A stretch of 64,000 bases of DNA from Saccharothrix ecbatanensis. Its GTDB lineage: Bacteria > Actinomycetota > Actinomycetes > Mycobacteriales > Pseudonocardiaceae. Below the pieces are notes generated by a model that saw only the letters and a list, made by a program, of their open reading frames with translations, ran no database searches and was not told where the DNA came from. The stretch spans positions 8,804,001 through 8,868,000 of the forward strand of contig NZ_JACHMO010000001.1 of the NCBI RefSeq assembly GCF_014205015.1, written 5' to 3'. A program made the translations under genes and the position numbers. Shown in pieces: positions 26,701 through 35,644 of this stretch (the stretch's first letter is position 1; each line of letters starts with the position of its first letter).

Positions 26701-28398
26701 CGGGTTGGTGCCGGGGGCGGAATTGGCGGGACCCATTCGGACATTGCCGGAAGTGGCTTCAGTGGGACGTCTGCGGACGGTGGCCGGGGGATTGGTGCTG
26801 GTCAATCCGGCGGCGGGAGCGAAGTGAGCGGAGCGGAGGCGGTGGGGGCCTCTCCTTCGGCCGCGGAAAACGAGGGTGGCGAGCGGAGTGTGCCTGCGGC
26901 CGGGTTGATCGCGGCTGCCGGAGTCGTGCGCAGTGGACGTCGGCGGGCTGCCCGTGAGGCCGCTGAGGGTGAGGGTGAGCGTTCCTCCGGTGATCAAGGG
27001 TCCGACCCGAATGTGCTGGACACGTTGAAGGCGGCCGGGCTCCTCGATTCGCAACGCACCGGCGGACGGCGTCGGGCACGTGATGTCGAGGAGGATTCCG
27101 CCGTTTCCGGTCCGAGCCCCGAGGCTGAGGAGCAGGCCGAGCCTGAAGTGCGGACAGAGGCTGTGCCGGAATCCGTGCAGTGGCGGGTGGAGGCGCCGCA
27201 ACGGCTGCGCACCGAGGAAACGTCGGAATCGTCCATCGACATGTTCGACTCGCCGGCGATGGTCCAGCCCGCCGTGCGCGACGACGTTCCGCCGGTCGGC
27301 CTGGGCGCGGCCTTCGTGAAGGGCCCGGTCATCCCCACCGCCCGGGTGCCCCAGCCGCCCGACTTCCCGCCACCGCCCGTGCCGGACTTCGCCTCGCCGT
27401 CGCCCGACTTCCCGGCGATGGTCACCGTGCCTGAGCAGGGCACGGGGATGGACGCCGAATCGCGGACCGTGGACGAGTCCACCCCTGAGCCGCCGCCTGA
27501 GCCGGACCAGGTCCCCACCGTCCCGGAGCCCGATCAGGTACCTCCGGTGCCGGTTCCCGATCCGGTCCCGTCGAATCCGTCGCCCGAGGTTGCCCCGCCG
27601 TCGGTCCGCCCGGGCCAGCCGGTCCAGCCGGTCCAGCCGGTTCCGTCGGTTCCGTCGGTTGAGTCGGCGCCGTCGCCGGCTTCGCCGATTGGGGCGACCG
27701 GTTTCCTGAGCGCCGCCGACGTCGAGCGCGACGACGCCCCGGCCGAGATCACGGCCGAGACTCCGGCGGAGATTCCGACCGAGACGCCGGGCAATGGGCC
27801 GGCTGGGGGGCAGGCCGATACCCCAGCCGGTGTCATGGCCGATGGGTCGACCGCCCCGACTGTCGACGCCCCAGTTGCCGACGCGCCGACTGCACCGACT
27901 GCCGACACCTCAGCCACCGACACCTCAGTCACCGACACCCCAGCCACCGACACCCCAGCTGTCGACACCTCAGCCACCGACACCTCAGTCACCGACACCC
28001 CAGCTGTCGACACCCCAGCTGCCGACACCCCAGCTGCCGACACCCCAGCCGAAGACCCGGCCAAGGACCCGTTCGTCACCGCGGTCGTCGTCGGCGGCAA
28101 GACGATCGACCTCCCGGCCATCGTCGAACCGACGCCCCCCGCCCTCGACTCACCCAGCGTCACCCGCGCCTCACGCCGCCACAAGAGCGACCTCAGCCTC
28201 GCCGAACTCCTGGCCGAGGCCCTGGTCGCCTACGAGGACGCCCGCCGGGAGGACGAGGCCGCCGGCCGCGTGGACGAGGACACCGTGCCGATCACCCCGG
28301 TCGGCCCCCCGCCCGAGTCCGCCGCCGAGACCACCGCGCCCATCCAGCGCGTCGAACCCGCACCCCGGTTCGACACCTGGACACTTCCCGGGTCGTGA
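23704..28398 (+). CDS. 1564-residue TPR-like protein with very long repetitive low-complexity region
   Basis: GTG at 23704, 18 bp after ettA, so probably cotranscribed with it. Residues about 1-370 are helical and TPR-like (RAPELALVLGERAVALASAR, LDALKAAEAESEQETAWRLR, LAHVHEVGGNLTEALANLRS). Residues about 440-620 are Pro/Ala/Thr/Ser-rich. Residues 620-780 are about ten copies of a 15-residue Gly/Ala/Ser repeat. Residues about 790-1060 are mostly Gly with Ala, Ser and Val. Acidic/Pro-rich stretches follow, then ten copies of a TDTPA-type pentapeptide (about 1400-1449). A short conserved-looking C-terminus (SDLSLAELLAEALVAYEDAR, then DTWTLPGS) closes the protein. No signal peptide or membrane segment is visible. 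I do not know its function. TPR plus disordered tail suggests an interaction hub. The frame is open for 4.7 kb with consistent coding bias. Confidence 0.8.
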   Translation: MAARGEARADVEVSTLVVPAWRLRWRAPELALVLGERAVALASARRDEVDRLRAEALVVFASNRMGRGVRTADRALDALKAAEAESEQETAWRLRVELADSARSVGAPLTGFAAVRPVLEAENVPPGLRAAALVQASECLVSVGRGEALSQALVEADHLFQADPLLDHDTTLLHRALLRAASGGQHRRWGDLQAATAACRDGLALLESLKEAESDNGQVRGRLTVELVCALLDLNKPGEASEVGTPLLERPVRAPSASTTGWLRLALATRVHLPAGRVDQARDLLRDAADSAERHQLDLLLGESLLALAHVHEVGGNLTEALANLRSAHAAERRRARAVYAVRARLAAEFSGVHRRPAGSLHDELTALLRTGTQTAPPPAEAELAPEAKQQLRQWRPVQMHRNEGVRVKRSRRAAEDMTAEGISAARAHAADRWRLVQPFGDAESSGDAEPFANAEPFGDAEPLADAAPEPQPGGHRRAAAAEAIPPSPAQTSPAQPSATQPSPTQPPRTEPAPTQGRPEHARSGQARPHSPISPPPTAAPARTGTNVAASAASATNLASAGLNDGGTPNTRQAPVTPTPNPAGAPRQASTESTGGAPSGARHGSAARVGAPFSGGADDSAVSAGGPSGAGRDDSPVPGGSPAGAVRQDAAVSADGPVSVGRDGPAVSTSGSAGAPRHGSAPLTGGPASGGHHDPAMSTSDLSGAAHHDSAVPAGGPAGAAHHVPAMSAGGSSGGVGVVGHEPAALTGSSVSSGPAGAARHDSAALTGGAVGGGRVDSAVSPGDSVDVGGQQRSAASGGRPTGGAVQDVGALASGPAGGARQGPAVASGRPALAGGFVGGTGAGLGGGGGFGIAEPGSGTPGAGYGGGVGLGDGGLSGGVSGGVASSGDGGVGGVGHTGSSSGGGAAGGVGAVGGGGLSGSPQGGPAGGGSAGRGPAVVGSAGAGGASASGGLAGGRSVGGGAGGGSGLGGGVVGLGPLAAGDLESAVADQSITSSGGARVGAGGGIGGTHSDIAGSGFSGTSADGGRGIGAGQSGGGSEVSGAEAVGASPSAAENEGGERSVPAAGLIAAAGVVRSGRRRAAREAAEGEGERSSGDQGSDPNVLDTLKAAGLLDSQRTGGRRRARDVEEDSAVSGPSPEAEEQAEPEVRTEAVPESVQWRVEAPQRLRTEETSESSIDMFDSPAMVQPAVRDDVPPVGLGAAFVKGPVIPTARVPQPPDFPPPPVPDFASPSPDFPAMVTVPEQGTGMDAESRTVDESTPEPPPEPDQVPTVPEPDQVPPVPVPDPVPSNPSPEVAPPSVRPGQPVQPVQPVPSVPSVESAPSPASPIGATGFLSAADVERDDAPAEITAETPAEIPTETPGNGPAGGQADTPAGVMADGSTAPTVDAPVADAPTAPTADTSATDTSVTDTPATDTPAVDTSATDTSVTDTPAVDTPAADTPAADTPAEDPAKDPFVTAVVVGGKTIDLPAIVEPTPPALDSPSVTRASRRHKSDLSLAELLAEALVAYEDARREDEAAGRVDEDTVPITPVGPPPESAAETTAPIQRVEPAPRFDTWTLPGS
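25561..26055 (+). repeat. 45-bp coding repeats (15-residue unit) in the large repeat protein
   Basis: Units begin at 25561 and recur every 45 bp (two units expanded to 54 and 60 bp). The protein pattern is [S/P]-A-x-[S/T]-x-G-[G/S]-x-[A/S]-G-[A/G]-x-[R/H]-[R/H/D]-[D/G], for example SAVPAGGPAGAAHHV. Copies differ by many substitutions, so this is old rather than recent expansion. Confidence 0.8.
27901..28050 (+). repeat. 15-bp tandem repeat, ten copies, coding
   Basis: Exactly ten 15-bp units such as GTCACCGACACCCCA and GCCGACACCCCAGCT encode T-D-T-[P/S]-[A/V]. High identity between units implies recent slippage, so copy number may vary between strains. Confidence 0.9.
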
Positions 28399-28420
28399 AT
28401 AATTTGAGGTTCTAATAAGG

Positions 28421-28446
28421 TTTCCCGCGAGTAACAAAGCGGGAAA
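28421..28446. terminator. hairpin after the large repeat protein
   Basis: TTTCCCGC and GCGGGAAA form a perfect 8-bp stem with a 10-nt loop, 23 bp after the stop. Surrounding sequence is unusually AT-rich for this window, suggesting the gdh promoter follows directly. Confidence 0.55.
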
Positions 28447-28592
28447 TAGTCCGGCCCGTAGCCATTTTGCTACTTTCCGGCAAGTGGTTCGATTCAGTGC
28501 GAGGGTTGCGGCGAACGGGTTCAGGCGCGTCTGGTTTAGTGGTGTGCGGACCCGGTACACAGAGGTACCGGATACTGTGGAGCCGCCTGAAC

Positions 28593-31500
28593 ATGACCCC
28601 GACTGGAGTCCCGTCCCGATCCGAGCTCGCCGCCCGCCACGACGTCGGCGCGGCCCGCACGGCCAGTCCAGAACAGGCTCGTGACGAATTGATCGAACGG
28701 GCCGCAGCCAACGCCCCCGAGCTCGCCGACCTGATCCGCCTGTACTACCGCCACGTCCCCGCCGAGGAAGTCAACGACGACGACCCGGTCGACCTGGTGG
28801 GCGCGGTGCGCTCGAACTACCAGCTCGCCGAGACGCGGGTGCCCGGCCGCCCGGTGGTGCGGATCCTCAACCCGACCCGCGACCACGACGGCTGGACGTG
28901 CCCCGCCACGGTGGTGCAGGTGGTCACCGACGACATGCCGTACCTGGTCGACTCGGTCGCCTCCGAGCTGACCCGCGGCGGCGTGCAGGTGCAGCGCGTG
29001 GTGCACCCGATCGTCGTGGTGCGCCGGGACGTGGTGACGGGCGCCCTCCAAGAGGTGCTGCCGAAAGCGGACCCGGCCGACCCGCCGGGCGACGCGATCG
29101 CCGAATCCTGGATGTACATCGAGGTGGACCTGCTCACCGACCCCGACCGGGCGCGTGAGCTGGAATCCAAGCTCCACACCGTCCTCAACGACGTCCGCGA
29201 GGTCGTCGAGGACACCGACAAGATGGTCGGCATGGCCCTGCACCTGGCCGAACAGCTGGAATCGGACCCGCCGCCGCTGCCCGACCACGAGGTCATGGAC
29301 GGCGCGAAGCTGTTGCGCTGGCTGGCGAACGACCACTTCACGTTCCTCGGCTACCGCCAGTACGAGCTCGTCCGCGACGACCCGGCGACGGACGGCGACC
29401 CGGCGCAGCGCGCGGTCCTCGCGAGTGGCCTGGGTGTGCTCAGACAGGACAGCCTCGCGGCACGCAGCCTCACCGCGGGCCCGGACGCGGGCGCGCAGGC
29501 ACTGTCACCCGAACTGCTCGTCCTGACGCAGGCCAGCGCCCAGTCGAGCGTCCACCGCTCGGTCTACCCCTATTACGTCGGCGTGAAGACCTTCGACGCC
29601 GAGGGCAACGTGACCGGCGAGCACCGGTTCCTCGGTGTCTTCTCCACCACCGCCCTGCACGAGGACGTGCTGGACATCCCCGCCGTCGAACGCCGGGTCC
29701 GCGACGTGATCCACCGCGCCGGTTTCCCGCTGCACTCGTACTCGGGCCAGCGGATGCTCGAAGTGATCCAGAACTACCCGCGCACCGAGCTGTTCTCGGT
29801 CGACACGGACACGCTCTACCAGACCGTCACGGGCGTGATCGCGCTGGCCGAACGCCGCCGGCTGCGGCTGTTCCTGCGCCGCGACCCGTACGGCCGCTTC
29901 TACTCATGCCTGGTCTACCTGCCGCGCGACCGCTACACCACGACGTCGCGGCTGGCCATGCAGGAAGTGCTGATCGACCAGCTCGGCGGCGTGAACCTGG
30001 AGTACAGCGCGCGCATCGGCGAGTCCGCGCTGGCCCGCGTGCACTTCACCGTGCACACGGACCCGAACCGCCAGACCGAGCCGGACACGGCCTACATCCA
30101 GCAGCTGCTGGCCGAAGCGGTCCGCACCTGGGACGACCGCATGGCCGAGGCGGTCGTGGAGGACCGGGGCACCGCTCTGGGCGCGGAGTCGTCGTCCGAG
30201 CAGGGCCAGCGGATCGCCGCGGCGTTCCCCGAGGCCTACAAGGAGGACTTCGCCGCGGCCGACGGCCTGGCGGACTTCCGGCGCATCGAGGCGCTGCGCC
30301 CGGGCGACCTGGACCTGGTCTTCTACGCGCCGCGCGACGCCGAGCCGGGTGAACGGCGGTTCAAGCTGTTCCTGGTGGGCGCCCGGCTGACGCTGTCCGA
30401 CGTGCTGCCGATGTTGCAGCGCATGGGCGTGGTCGTGGTGGACGAGCGCCCGTACGAGCTGAGCCGCGACGACGGCGTCGAGTGCTGGATCTACGACTTC
30501 GGCCTGCGCATCGAGCAGAGCACGCTGGACAAGCTGTCCACCGACGACATCGAGTCGATCCGCACCCGCTTCCAGGACGCGTTCGACGCCGCCTGGCGCG
30601 GTGAGGCCGAGGTGGACGGCTTCAACACCCTGGTGCTCAAGGCGGGTGTCACGTGGCAGCAGGCGGCCATGCTGCGCGCCTACGCCAAGTACCTGCGCCA
30701 GGCCGGCACCCCGTACAGCCAGGACTACATCGAGGACGCCGTCCTCGGGCACACCGAGGTCGCCACGGCCCTGGTGCGGCTGTTCGAGACGCGGTTCGAC
30801 CCGGGCCTGACCGACGGGGACCGCGCCGACCACACCGAGCACCTCGTCGGCGCGATCACCAAGATGATCGACGACGTGACCAGCCTCGACGCGGACCGCA
30901 TCCTGCGCAGCCTGCTCACGTTGGTGCAGGCCACGCTGCGCACGAACTACTTCGTCCGCGACGCCGACGGCAACCCGCGCCCGTACCTGGCGGTGAAGCT
31001 GGACCCGCGGGCGATCCCGGACCTGCCGCAGCCGCGGCCGAGGTTCGAGATCTTCGTGTACTCGCCGCGGCTGGAGGGCGTGCACCTGCGGTTCGGCCCG
31101 GTGGCACGCGGCGGTCTGCGCTGGTCCGACCGGCGCGAGGACTTCCGCACCGAGATCCTGGGCCTGGTCAAGGCGCAGGCGGTGAAGAACGCGGTGATCG
31201 TGCCCGTCGGGGCCAAGGGCGGGTTCGTCCTCAAGAAGCCGCCGGCGCCGACCGGCGACCCGGGTGCGGACCGCGAGGCGCTGCTGGCCGAGGGCATCGC
31301 CTGCTACCGGCAGTTCATCTCCGGCCTGCTGGACCTGACCGACAACCTGAACTCCGGCACGGTGATCCCCGCGCCGCAGGTCGTCCGACACGACAGTGAC
31401 GACGCGTACCTGGTGGTCGCGGCGGACAAGGGGACCGCGGCGTTCTCAGACATCGCCAACGAGGTGTCGAAGTCCTACGGCTTCTGGCTCGGTGACGCGT

Positions 31501-33572
31501 TCGCGTCCGGCGGCTCGGTCGGCTACGACCACAAGGCGATGGGCATCACCGCCAAGGGCGCGTGGGAGAGCGTGAAGCGGCACTTCCGCGAGCTGGGCAC
31601 GGACACGCAGTCGGACGAGTTCACGGTCGTCGGCGTCGGCGACATGTCCGGTGACGTGTTCGGCAACGGCATGCTGCTGTCCGAGCACATCCGGCTGGTG
31701 GCCGCGTTCGACCACCGGCACATCTTCATCGACCCGAACCCCGTCGCGGCCACGTCCTACGCCGAGCGCAAGCGGCTGTTCGAGCTGCCCCGCTCGTCCT
31801 GGGACGACTACGACCGCACGCTGATCAGCGAGGGCGGCGGCGTGTGGCCGCGTTCGCTGAAGTCGATCCCGGTCGGCGCCCACGTCCGCGCGGCGTTGGG
31901 CCTGGCCGATGACGTGGTGAAGCTGTCGCCGCAGGAGCTGATGAAGGCCATCCTGCTGGCGCCGGTCGACCTGCTCTGGAACGGCGGCATCGGCACGTAC
32001 GTCAAGGCGCGCACCGAGTCGCACACCGAGGTCGGCGACAAGGCCAACGACGCGATCCGGGTCGACGGCGCGGACCTGCGGGTCAAGGTCATCGGCGAAG
32101 GCGGCAACCTGGGCCTGACCCAGCGCGGCCGGATCGAGTTCGCCCGCTCGGGCGGCCCGGACGGGCACGGCGGCAAGGTCAACACCGACGCGCTGGACAA
32201 CTCGGCCGGTGTCGACTGCTCCGACCACGAGGTCAACATCAAGATCCTGCTGGACGAGCTGGTCCGCGACGGCCGGCTCGACCAGGTGCGGCGCAACGAG
32301 CTGCTGGGGCAGATGACCGACGAGGTCGGCGAACTCGTGCTGGGCGACAACTACTCGCAGAACTTCGTGCTGGGCATCTCCCGCGCCCACGCCGCGCCGA
32401 TGCTGTCGGTGCACGCGCGGCTCGTCGCCGACCTCGAACAGCGCGGCGCGCTCGACCGTTCGCTGGAGGCGTTGCCCAGCGTGGCGGAGTTCAAGGCGCT
32501 GGAGAAGGCCGGAGCGGGCCTGACGTCACCGGAGCTGGCGACGTTGCTGGCGCACGTCAAGCTGGCGTTGAAGGAGGAAGTGCTCGCCAGCGACCTGCCG
32601 ACGATCGACGTGCTGGCCCGCAGGCTGCCCGCCTACTTCCCCAGCGAGCTGCGCGAACGGTTCGCCGACGCCATCGGCAACCACCCGCTGTCCCGCGAGA
32701 TCATCACCACGGTGCTGGTCAACGAGGTCGTGGACGGCGGTGGCGTGTCGTACGCGTTCCGGCTGGCGGAGGAGACCAGCGCGTCGGCGACGGACGCGGT
32801 GCGCGCGTACACGGTGGTGACCGCGATCTACGACCTGCCGTCGGTGTGGCGGGAGATCCGGGCGCTGGACAACGTCATCCCGACCGACGTCCAGGACGAC
32901 ATGGTGCTGGAGACCCGTCGCCTGCTGGACCGCGCGTCGCGCTGGCTGCTGACCAACCGCCCCCAGCCGCTCGCGGTCGGGTCGACGATCAGCCGGTTCG
33001 CCCCGGTGGTCGGCGCCCTCATCCCGCAGACGATCGACATGCTCAAGGGTCACGAGAAGCAGACCGTGGTCGACCACGTCGAGCGGCTGGTGGCGCACGG
33101 CGTGCCGGTCACGTTGGCGCGTCGGATCGCCGGGCTGCTGTTCACCTACGGGCTGCTGGACGTCACGGAGGTGGCCGAACTCGCCGAGCGTGAAGAGGGC
33201 GAGGGCGCGACCGGCCGGGAGCGGACGCACGAGGAGACGGCCGAGCTGTACTTCGCGCTGTCCGAGCACCTGGACGTGGACCGGATGCTCAGCTCGGTGT
33301 CGACCCTGGAACGCCTGAACCGCTGGCACGCGTTGGCGCGCTTGGCGTTGCGGGACGACTTCTACTCGTCACTGCGGTCGATCACGATCGACGTGCTGCG
33401 GTCGTCCGAGCCCGGCGACAGCGCGGAGGAGAAGATCGAGCAGTGGGAGCAGGCGAACTCCTCCCGCCTGGGCCGTGCCCGCGCCGCGCTCGCGGAGATC
33501 AACAAGGTGTCCAAGCTGGACCTGGCCACCCTGTCCGTCGCGGCACGCCAGGTCCGCAGCATGATCCGCTGA
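28593..33572 (+). CDS. gdh: NAD-dependent glutamate dehydrogenase, large (180-kDa) class
   Basis: 1659 residues from the ATG at 28593; the frame extends upstream but the family N-terminus begins near here. The length is diagnostic of the GDH2/large NAD-GDH family. N-terminal ACT-like regulatory segments (about 1-700) include DDMPYLVDSVASELTRGG and RRDPYGRFYSCLVYLPRDR. The catalytic part (about 780-1150) has FGPVARGGLRWSDRREDFRT, KNAVIVPVGAKGGF (substrate lysines) and VVGVGDMSGDVFGNGMLLSE (NAD-binding). A long helical C-terminus follows. It oxidises glutamate to 2-oxoglutarate and ammonium in the cytoplasm. It corresponds to Rv2476c, which in mycobacteria is controlled by the FHA protein GarA. 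Confidence 0.95.
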   Translation: MTPTGVPSRSELAARHDVGAARTASPEQARDELIERAAANAPELADLIRLYYRHVPAEEVNDDDPVDLVGAVRSNYQLAETRVPGRPVVRILNPTRDHDGWTCPATVVQVVTDDMPYLVDSVASELTRGGVQVQRVVHPIVVVRRDVVTGALQEVLPKADPADPPGDAIAESWMYIEVDLLTDPDRARELESKLHTVLNDVREVVEDTDKMVGMALHLAEQLESDPPPLPDHEVMDGAKLLRWLANDHFTFLGYRQYELVRDDPATDGDPAQRAVLASGLGVLRQDSLAARSLTAGPDAGAQALSPELLVLTQASAQSSVHRSVYPYYVGVKTFDAEGNVTGEHRFLGVFSTTALHEDVLDIPAVERRVRDVIHRAGFPLHSYSGQRMLEVIQNYPRTELFSVDTDTLYQTVTGVIALAERRRLRLFLRRDPYGRFYSCLVYLPRDRYTTTSRLAMQEVLIDQLGGVNLEYSARIGESALARVHFTVHTDPNRQTEPDTAYIQQLLAEAVRTWDDRMAEAVVEDRGTALGAESSSEQGQRIAAAFPEAYKEDFAAADGLADFRRIEALRPGDLDLVFYAPRDAEPGERRFKLFLVGARLTLSDVLPMLQRMGVVVVDERPYELSRDDGVECWIYDFGLRIEQSTLDKLSTDDIESIRTRFQDAFDAAWRGEAEVDGFNTLVLKAGVTWQQAAMLRAYAKYLRQAGTPYSQDYIEDAVLGHTEVATALVRLFETRFDPGLTDGDRADHTEHLVGAITKMIDDVTSLDADRILRSLLTLVQATLRTNYFVRDADGNPRPYLAVKLDPRAIPDLPQPRPRFEIFVYSPRLEGVHLRFGPVARGGLRWSDRREDFRTEILGLVKAQAVKNAVIVPVGAKGGFVLKKPPAPTGDPGADREALLAEGIACYRQFISGLLDLTDNLNSGTVIPAPQVVRHDSDDAYLVVAADKGTAAFSDIANEVSKSYGFWLGDAFASGGSVGYDHKAMGITAKGAWESVKRHFRELGTDTQSDEFTVVGVGDMSGDVFGNGMLLSEHIRLVAAFDHRHIFIDPNPVAATSYAERKRLFELPRSSWDDYDRTLISEGGGVWPRSLKSIPVGAHVRAALGLADDVVKLSPQELMKAILLAPVDLLWNGGIGTYVKARTESHTEVGDKANDAIRVDGADLRVKVIGEGGNLGLTQRGRIEFARSGGPDGHGGKVNTDALDNSAGVDCSDHEVNIKILLDELVRDGRLDQVRRNELLGQMTDEVGELVLGDNYSQNFVLGISRAHAAPMLSVHARLVADLEQRGALDRSLEALPSVAEFKALEKAGAGLTSPELATLLAHVKLALKEEVLASDLPTIDVLARRLPAYFPSELRERFADAIGNHPLSREIITTVLVNEVVDGGGVSYAFRLAEETSASATDAVRAYTVVTAIYDLPSVWREIRALDNVIPTDVQDDMVLETRRLLDRASRWLLTNRPQPLAVGSTISRFAPVVGALIPQTIDMLKGHEKQTVVDHVERLVAHGVPVTLARRIAGLLFTYGLLDVTEVAELAEREEGEGATGRERTHEETAELYFALSEHLDVDRMLSSVSTLERLNRWHALARLALRDDFYSSLRSITIDVLRSSEPGDSAEEKIEQWEQANSSRLGRARAALAEINKVSKLDLATLSVAARQVRSMIR

Positions 33573-33577
33573 CGACG

Positions 33578-33613
33578 CCGGTCGGGCGCCCTTGACGCGG
33601 GGCGCCCGACCGG
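33578..33613. terminator. strong bidirectional terminator
   Basis: CCGGTCGGGCGCCC and GGGCGCCCGACCGG form a perfect 14-bp stem with an 8-nt loop between the convergent gdh and secreted repeat protein genes. Confidence 0.85.
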
Positions 33614-33621
33614 TCGTTGGA

Positions 33622-34764
33622 TCAGCCCAGGAGATACGGCCCGGTGTGGTCGATCTGGTAGGACGTGTCCACGGGCGCGCCGGTGGCGCTGTAGCAGCGG
33701 ACGTTGATCCCGATGCTCGAATTCCAGCTGACCACCTTGCAGAACTCGGCGTTCCAGCTGTTGGTGGCGGCGACGTGCACGTGGCCCGTGGCGAGGTCGG
33801 CATTGGCGAAGTGCATCGCATAGTTGCCGGTGCCCGAACGGGTCGCCGTCGCGACCCCCGACGGGACCTCGTGCTGGTAGGACAGGCTCGGCGTGTACGA
33901 CGCCGCGGTGGCGTTGTTCGCCAGTGCGTAGGCGGATTGGTGGCCGTCGGGGTTGCAGCAGCCGTGGAGGCCGAAGGTGTTGGTGCGGTCGGTGAAGGTC
34001 ATCGAGAAACCCGAGTCGGTCGGGGTGCCGGCGGCGTTGAAGCAACGGATGTTGACCTGGATGGTCGAGGCCGGCGTTCCCCAGCCGAAGCTGAAGACCT
34101 TGCACCGGGTGGCGCCCCAGCCGACCGAAGTCACCCGGGCGTGCCCGGCCCTGGTGGTGCGCCCGATTTCGGGCATGAACACCTTGTAGGTGCCGACGCC
34201 GGTGCGGGAGACGGTGTTGGTCATGCCCGCCGAGTTGAACTGCTGGTGGTACGGCGGCGTGGAGGTCGCGCTGGACGAGTTGGTCAGGTGCACGTAGCCG
34301 CCCGGATAGGTCTGGCCGTACTCGAACCCCGGCCAGACCCGCTTGTTGGTGAAGCTCGCGGTGAACTGGCTGTCGACGGGCGCGCCGGCGAGCGTGTAGC
34401 AGCGGATGACGACGGTCTGGTCGATGCCGGACGCGACCCAGGTGTCGGGCTTGCACTGGTGCGTGTTGTCGCCGTACGCGGTGGCGTGGGCGACGCCGCC
34501 GGACACACCCAGGCCGGTGAACGTCACCGCGTAGTACCCGGTGCCCCGTCTTGTGATCGTGTTTCTAGTCGTCGTGCTGATGCTGTTCATCTGGTAGGTC
34601 AGGTGGGGCGTGTACGACGCCGTGGTCGGGCTGTTCGCCCAGACGTAGCCGGCGCCGGCCACCGGGCGGGTGTCGGCACTCGCGGTTCCTGCGGTCACGA
34701 CCGCTGTCACGACCGTTGTCGCCGCGACCAGGGCGACCACCACCGGGCTGACGAGTCTGCGCAT
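33622..34764 (-). CDS. secreted protein of three tandem homologous domains, unknown function
   Basis: 380 residues. A basic start, hydrophobic core and TASA cleavage region near residue 30 form a clear Sec signal peptide. The mature protein is three repeats of about 110 residues (roughly 38-150, 151-272, 273-378). Each begins with Y-x-x-A-N/T-N and S-Y-T-P-like residues, continues with R-x-G-x-G-x-Y-x-V/M-x-F and G-H-x-x-V-T/A, and ends with C-K-V-x-S-W and V-x-I/V-R-C-Y/F-x-A-x-G-[A/T]-P. The two cysteines per repeat likely pair. Repeat 2 adds a Cys-Cys. All-beta, Thr/Ser-rich composition suggests an extracellular binding module. I do not know the family. It is convergent with gdh and independent of neighbours. 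Confidence 0.82.
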   Translation of the reverse strand: MRRLVSPVVVALVAATTVVTAVVTAGTASADTRPVAGAGYVWANSPTTASYTPHLTYQMNSISTTTRNTITRRGTGYYAVTFTGLGVSGGVAHATAYGDNTHQCKPDTWVASGIDQTVVIRCYTLAGAPVDSQFTASFTNKRVWPGFEYGQTYPGGYVHLTNSSSATSTPPYHQQFNSAGMTNTVSRTGVGTYKVFMPEIGRTTRAGHARVTSVGWGATRCKVFSFGWGTPASTIQVNIRCFNAAGTPTDSGFSMTFTDRTNTFGLHGCCNPDGHQSAYALANNATAASYTPSLSYQHEVPSGVATATRSGTGNYAMHFANADLATGHVHVAATNSWNAEFCKVVSWNSSIGINVRCYSATGAPVDTSYQIDHTGPYLLG

Positions 34765-34987
34765 TGCTCTCCCTCAGTCCACCGGCCCTTCCTGGACCGG
34801 CCCTGAGAGTGCGGGCGGACCGCCGTGGTGGCGAGTCGGCGGTTCGGCCCTCATCGGCTGTCCGCCGGTCGACCCGCAGCCTTTCGGCGGTGGTCTTTCG
34901 GCGTCAAAGCCGGTCTTCGGGGCCAACCGTGAGCCTTCTGGCGCGTCGAACAGGGTGACAGCAGCAGACGGGTCGGATGGGGGCAGC

Positions 34988-35638
34988 GTGCCGGACGAGT
35001 GTGTGCCGATCGAGTTGGGGCTCGTCGACGACCACTCGATGTACCGCGACGGGGCGGCGCTCTGGCTGGAGAACCAGCCGGGCCGGCGGATCAGGGTGGT
35101 GGCGGCGGTGCGTTCGGTGGCGGACCTGTTGGTGGGCGGTCGGTTGCCCGCCGTGGTGCTGCTGGATCCGTCCGCAGACCCGGTGCAGGCGGTCTCTCGG
35201 CTGGTCGCGGCCGGTGTGGGGGTGATCGTGCACAGCACCGACGAGACGCCTCACGTCGTGCGCGCCGCTCTTGCTGCGGGGGCGAGAGGCTACGTGTCCA
35301 AGCGTGCGCCGTTGTCGGATCTGGTGGACGCGGTGGTCTCGGTGGCCGGTGGTGGCCACTACCTGACCCGGCTGCTCGCCCAAGGCGCTCTCTTGTCCGT
35401 GCCTTTGCGACGGCCGGTCCTGTCGGACCGCGAGGTGGAGGTGTTGCGCGGTGTCGCCGAGGGCCGAACCCGCCTTGCGGTGGCACGTTCCCTGGGCCTC
35501 TCGGAGGGCACCGTGAAGACGTACCTGGAACGCATCCGCTGCAAGTACCGCGCCGCCGGCCGCGCTGCGGGCTCCACCGTCGAGCTGTACCAACGCGCCC
35601 TCGAAGACGGCCTGATCGCCACAACCCGCGTCGCCTAA
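34988..35638 (+). CDS. orphan response regulator, LuxR/NarL type
   Basis: 216 residues from the GTG at 34988; the frame is open further upstream but that part is antisense to the signal peptide of the divergent gene. The receiver domain (about 1-120) keeps the acidic pair in GLVDDHSMYRDG and an aspartate in AVVLLDPSADP, the usual phosphorylation position, and K in GYVSKRAPLSD. The C-terminal LuxR HTH is LSDREVEVLRGVAEGRTRLA, SLGLSEGTVKTYLERIRCKY. No sensor kinase gene is adjacent, so the partner and signal are unknown. A 22-bp repeat array begins 6 bp after the stop codon. Confidence 0.88.
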   Translation: MPDECVPIELGLVDDHSMYRDGAALWLENQPGRRIRVVAAVRSVADLLVGGRLPAVVLLDPSADPVQAVSRLVAAGVGVIVHSTDETPHVVRAALAAGARGYVSKRAPLSDLVDAVVSVAGGGHYLTRLLAQGALLSVPLRRPVLSDREVEVLRGVAEGRTRLAVARSLGLSEGTVKTYLERIRCKYRAAGRAAGSTVELYQRALEDGLIATTRVA

Positions 35639-35644
35639 CCCCCC

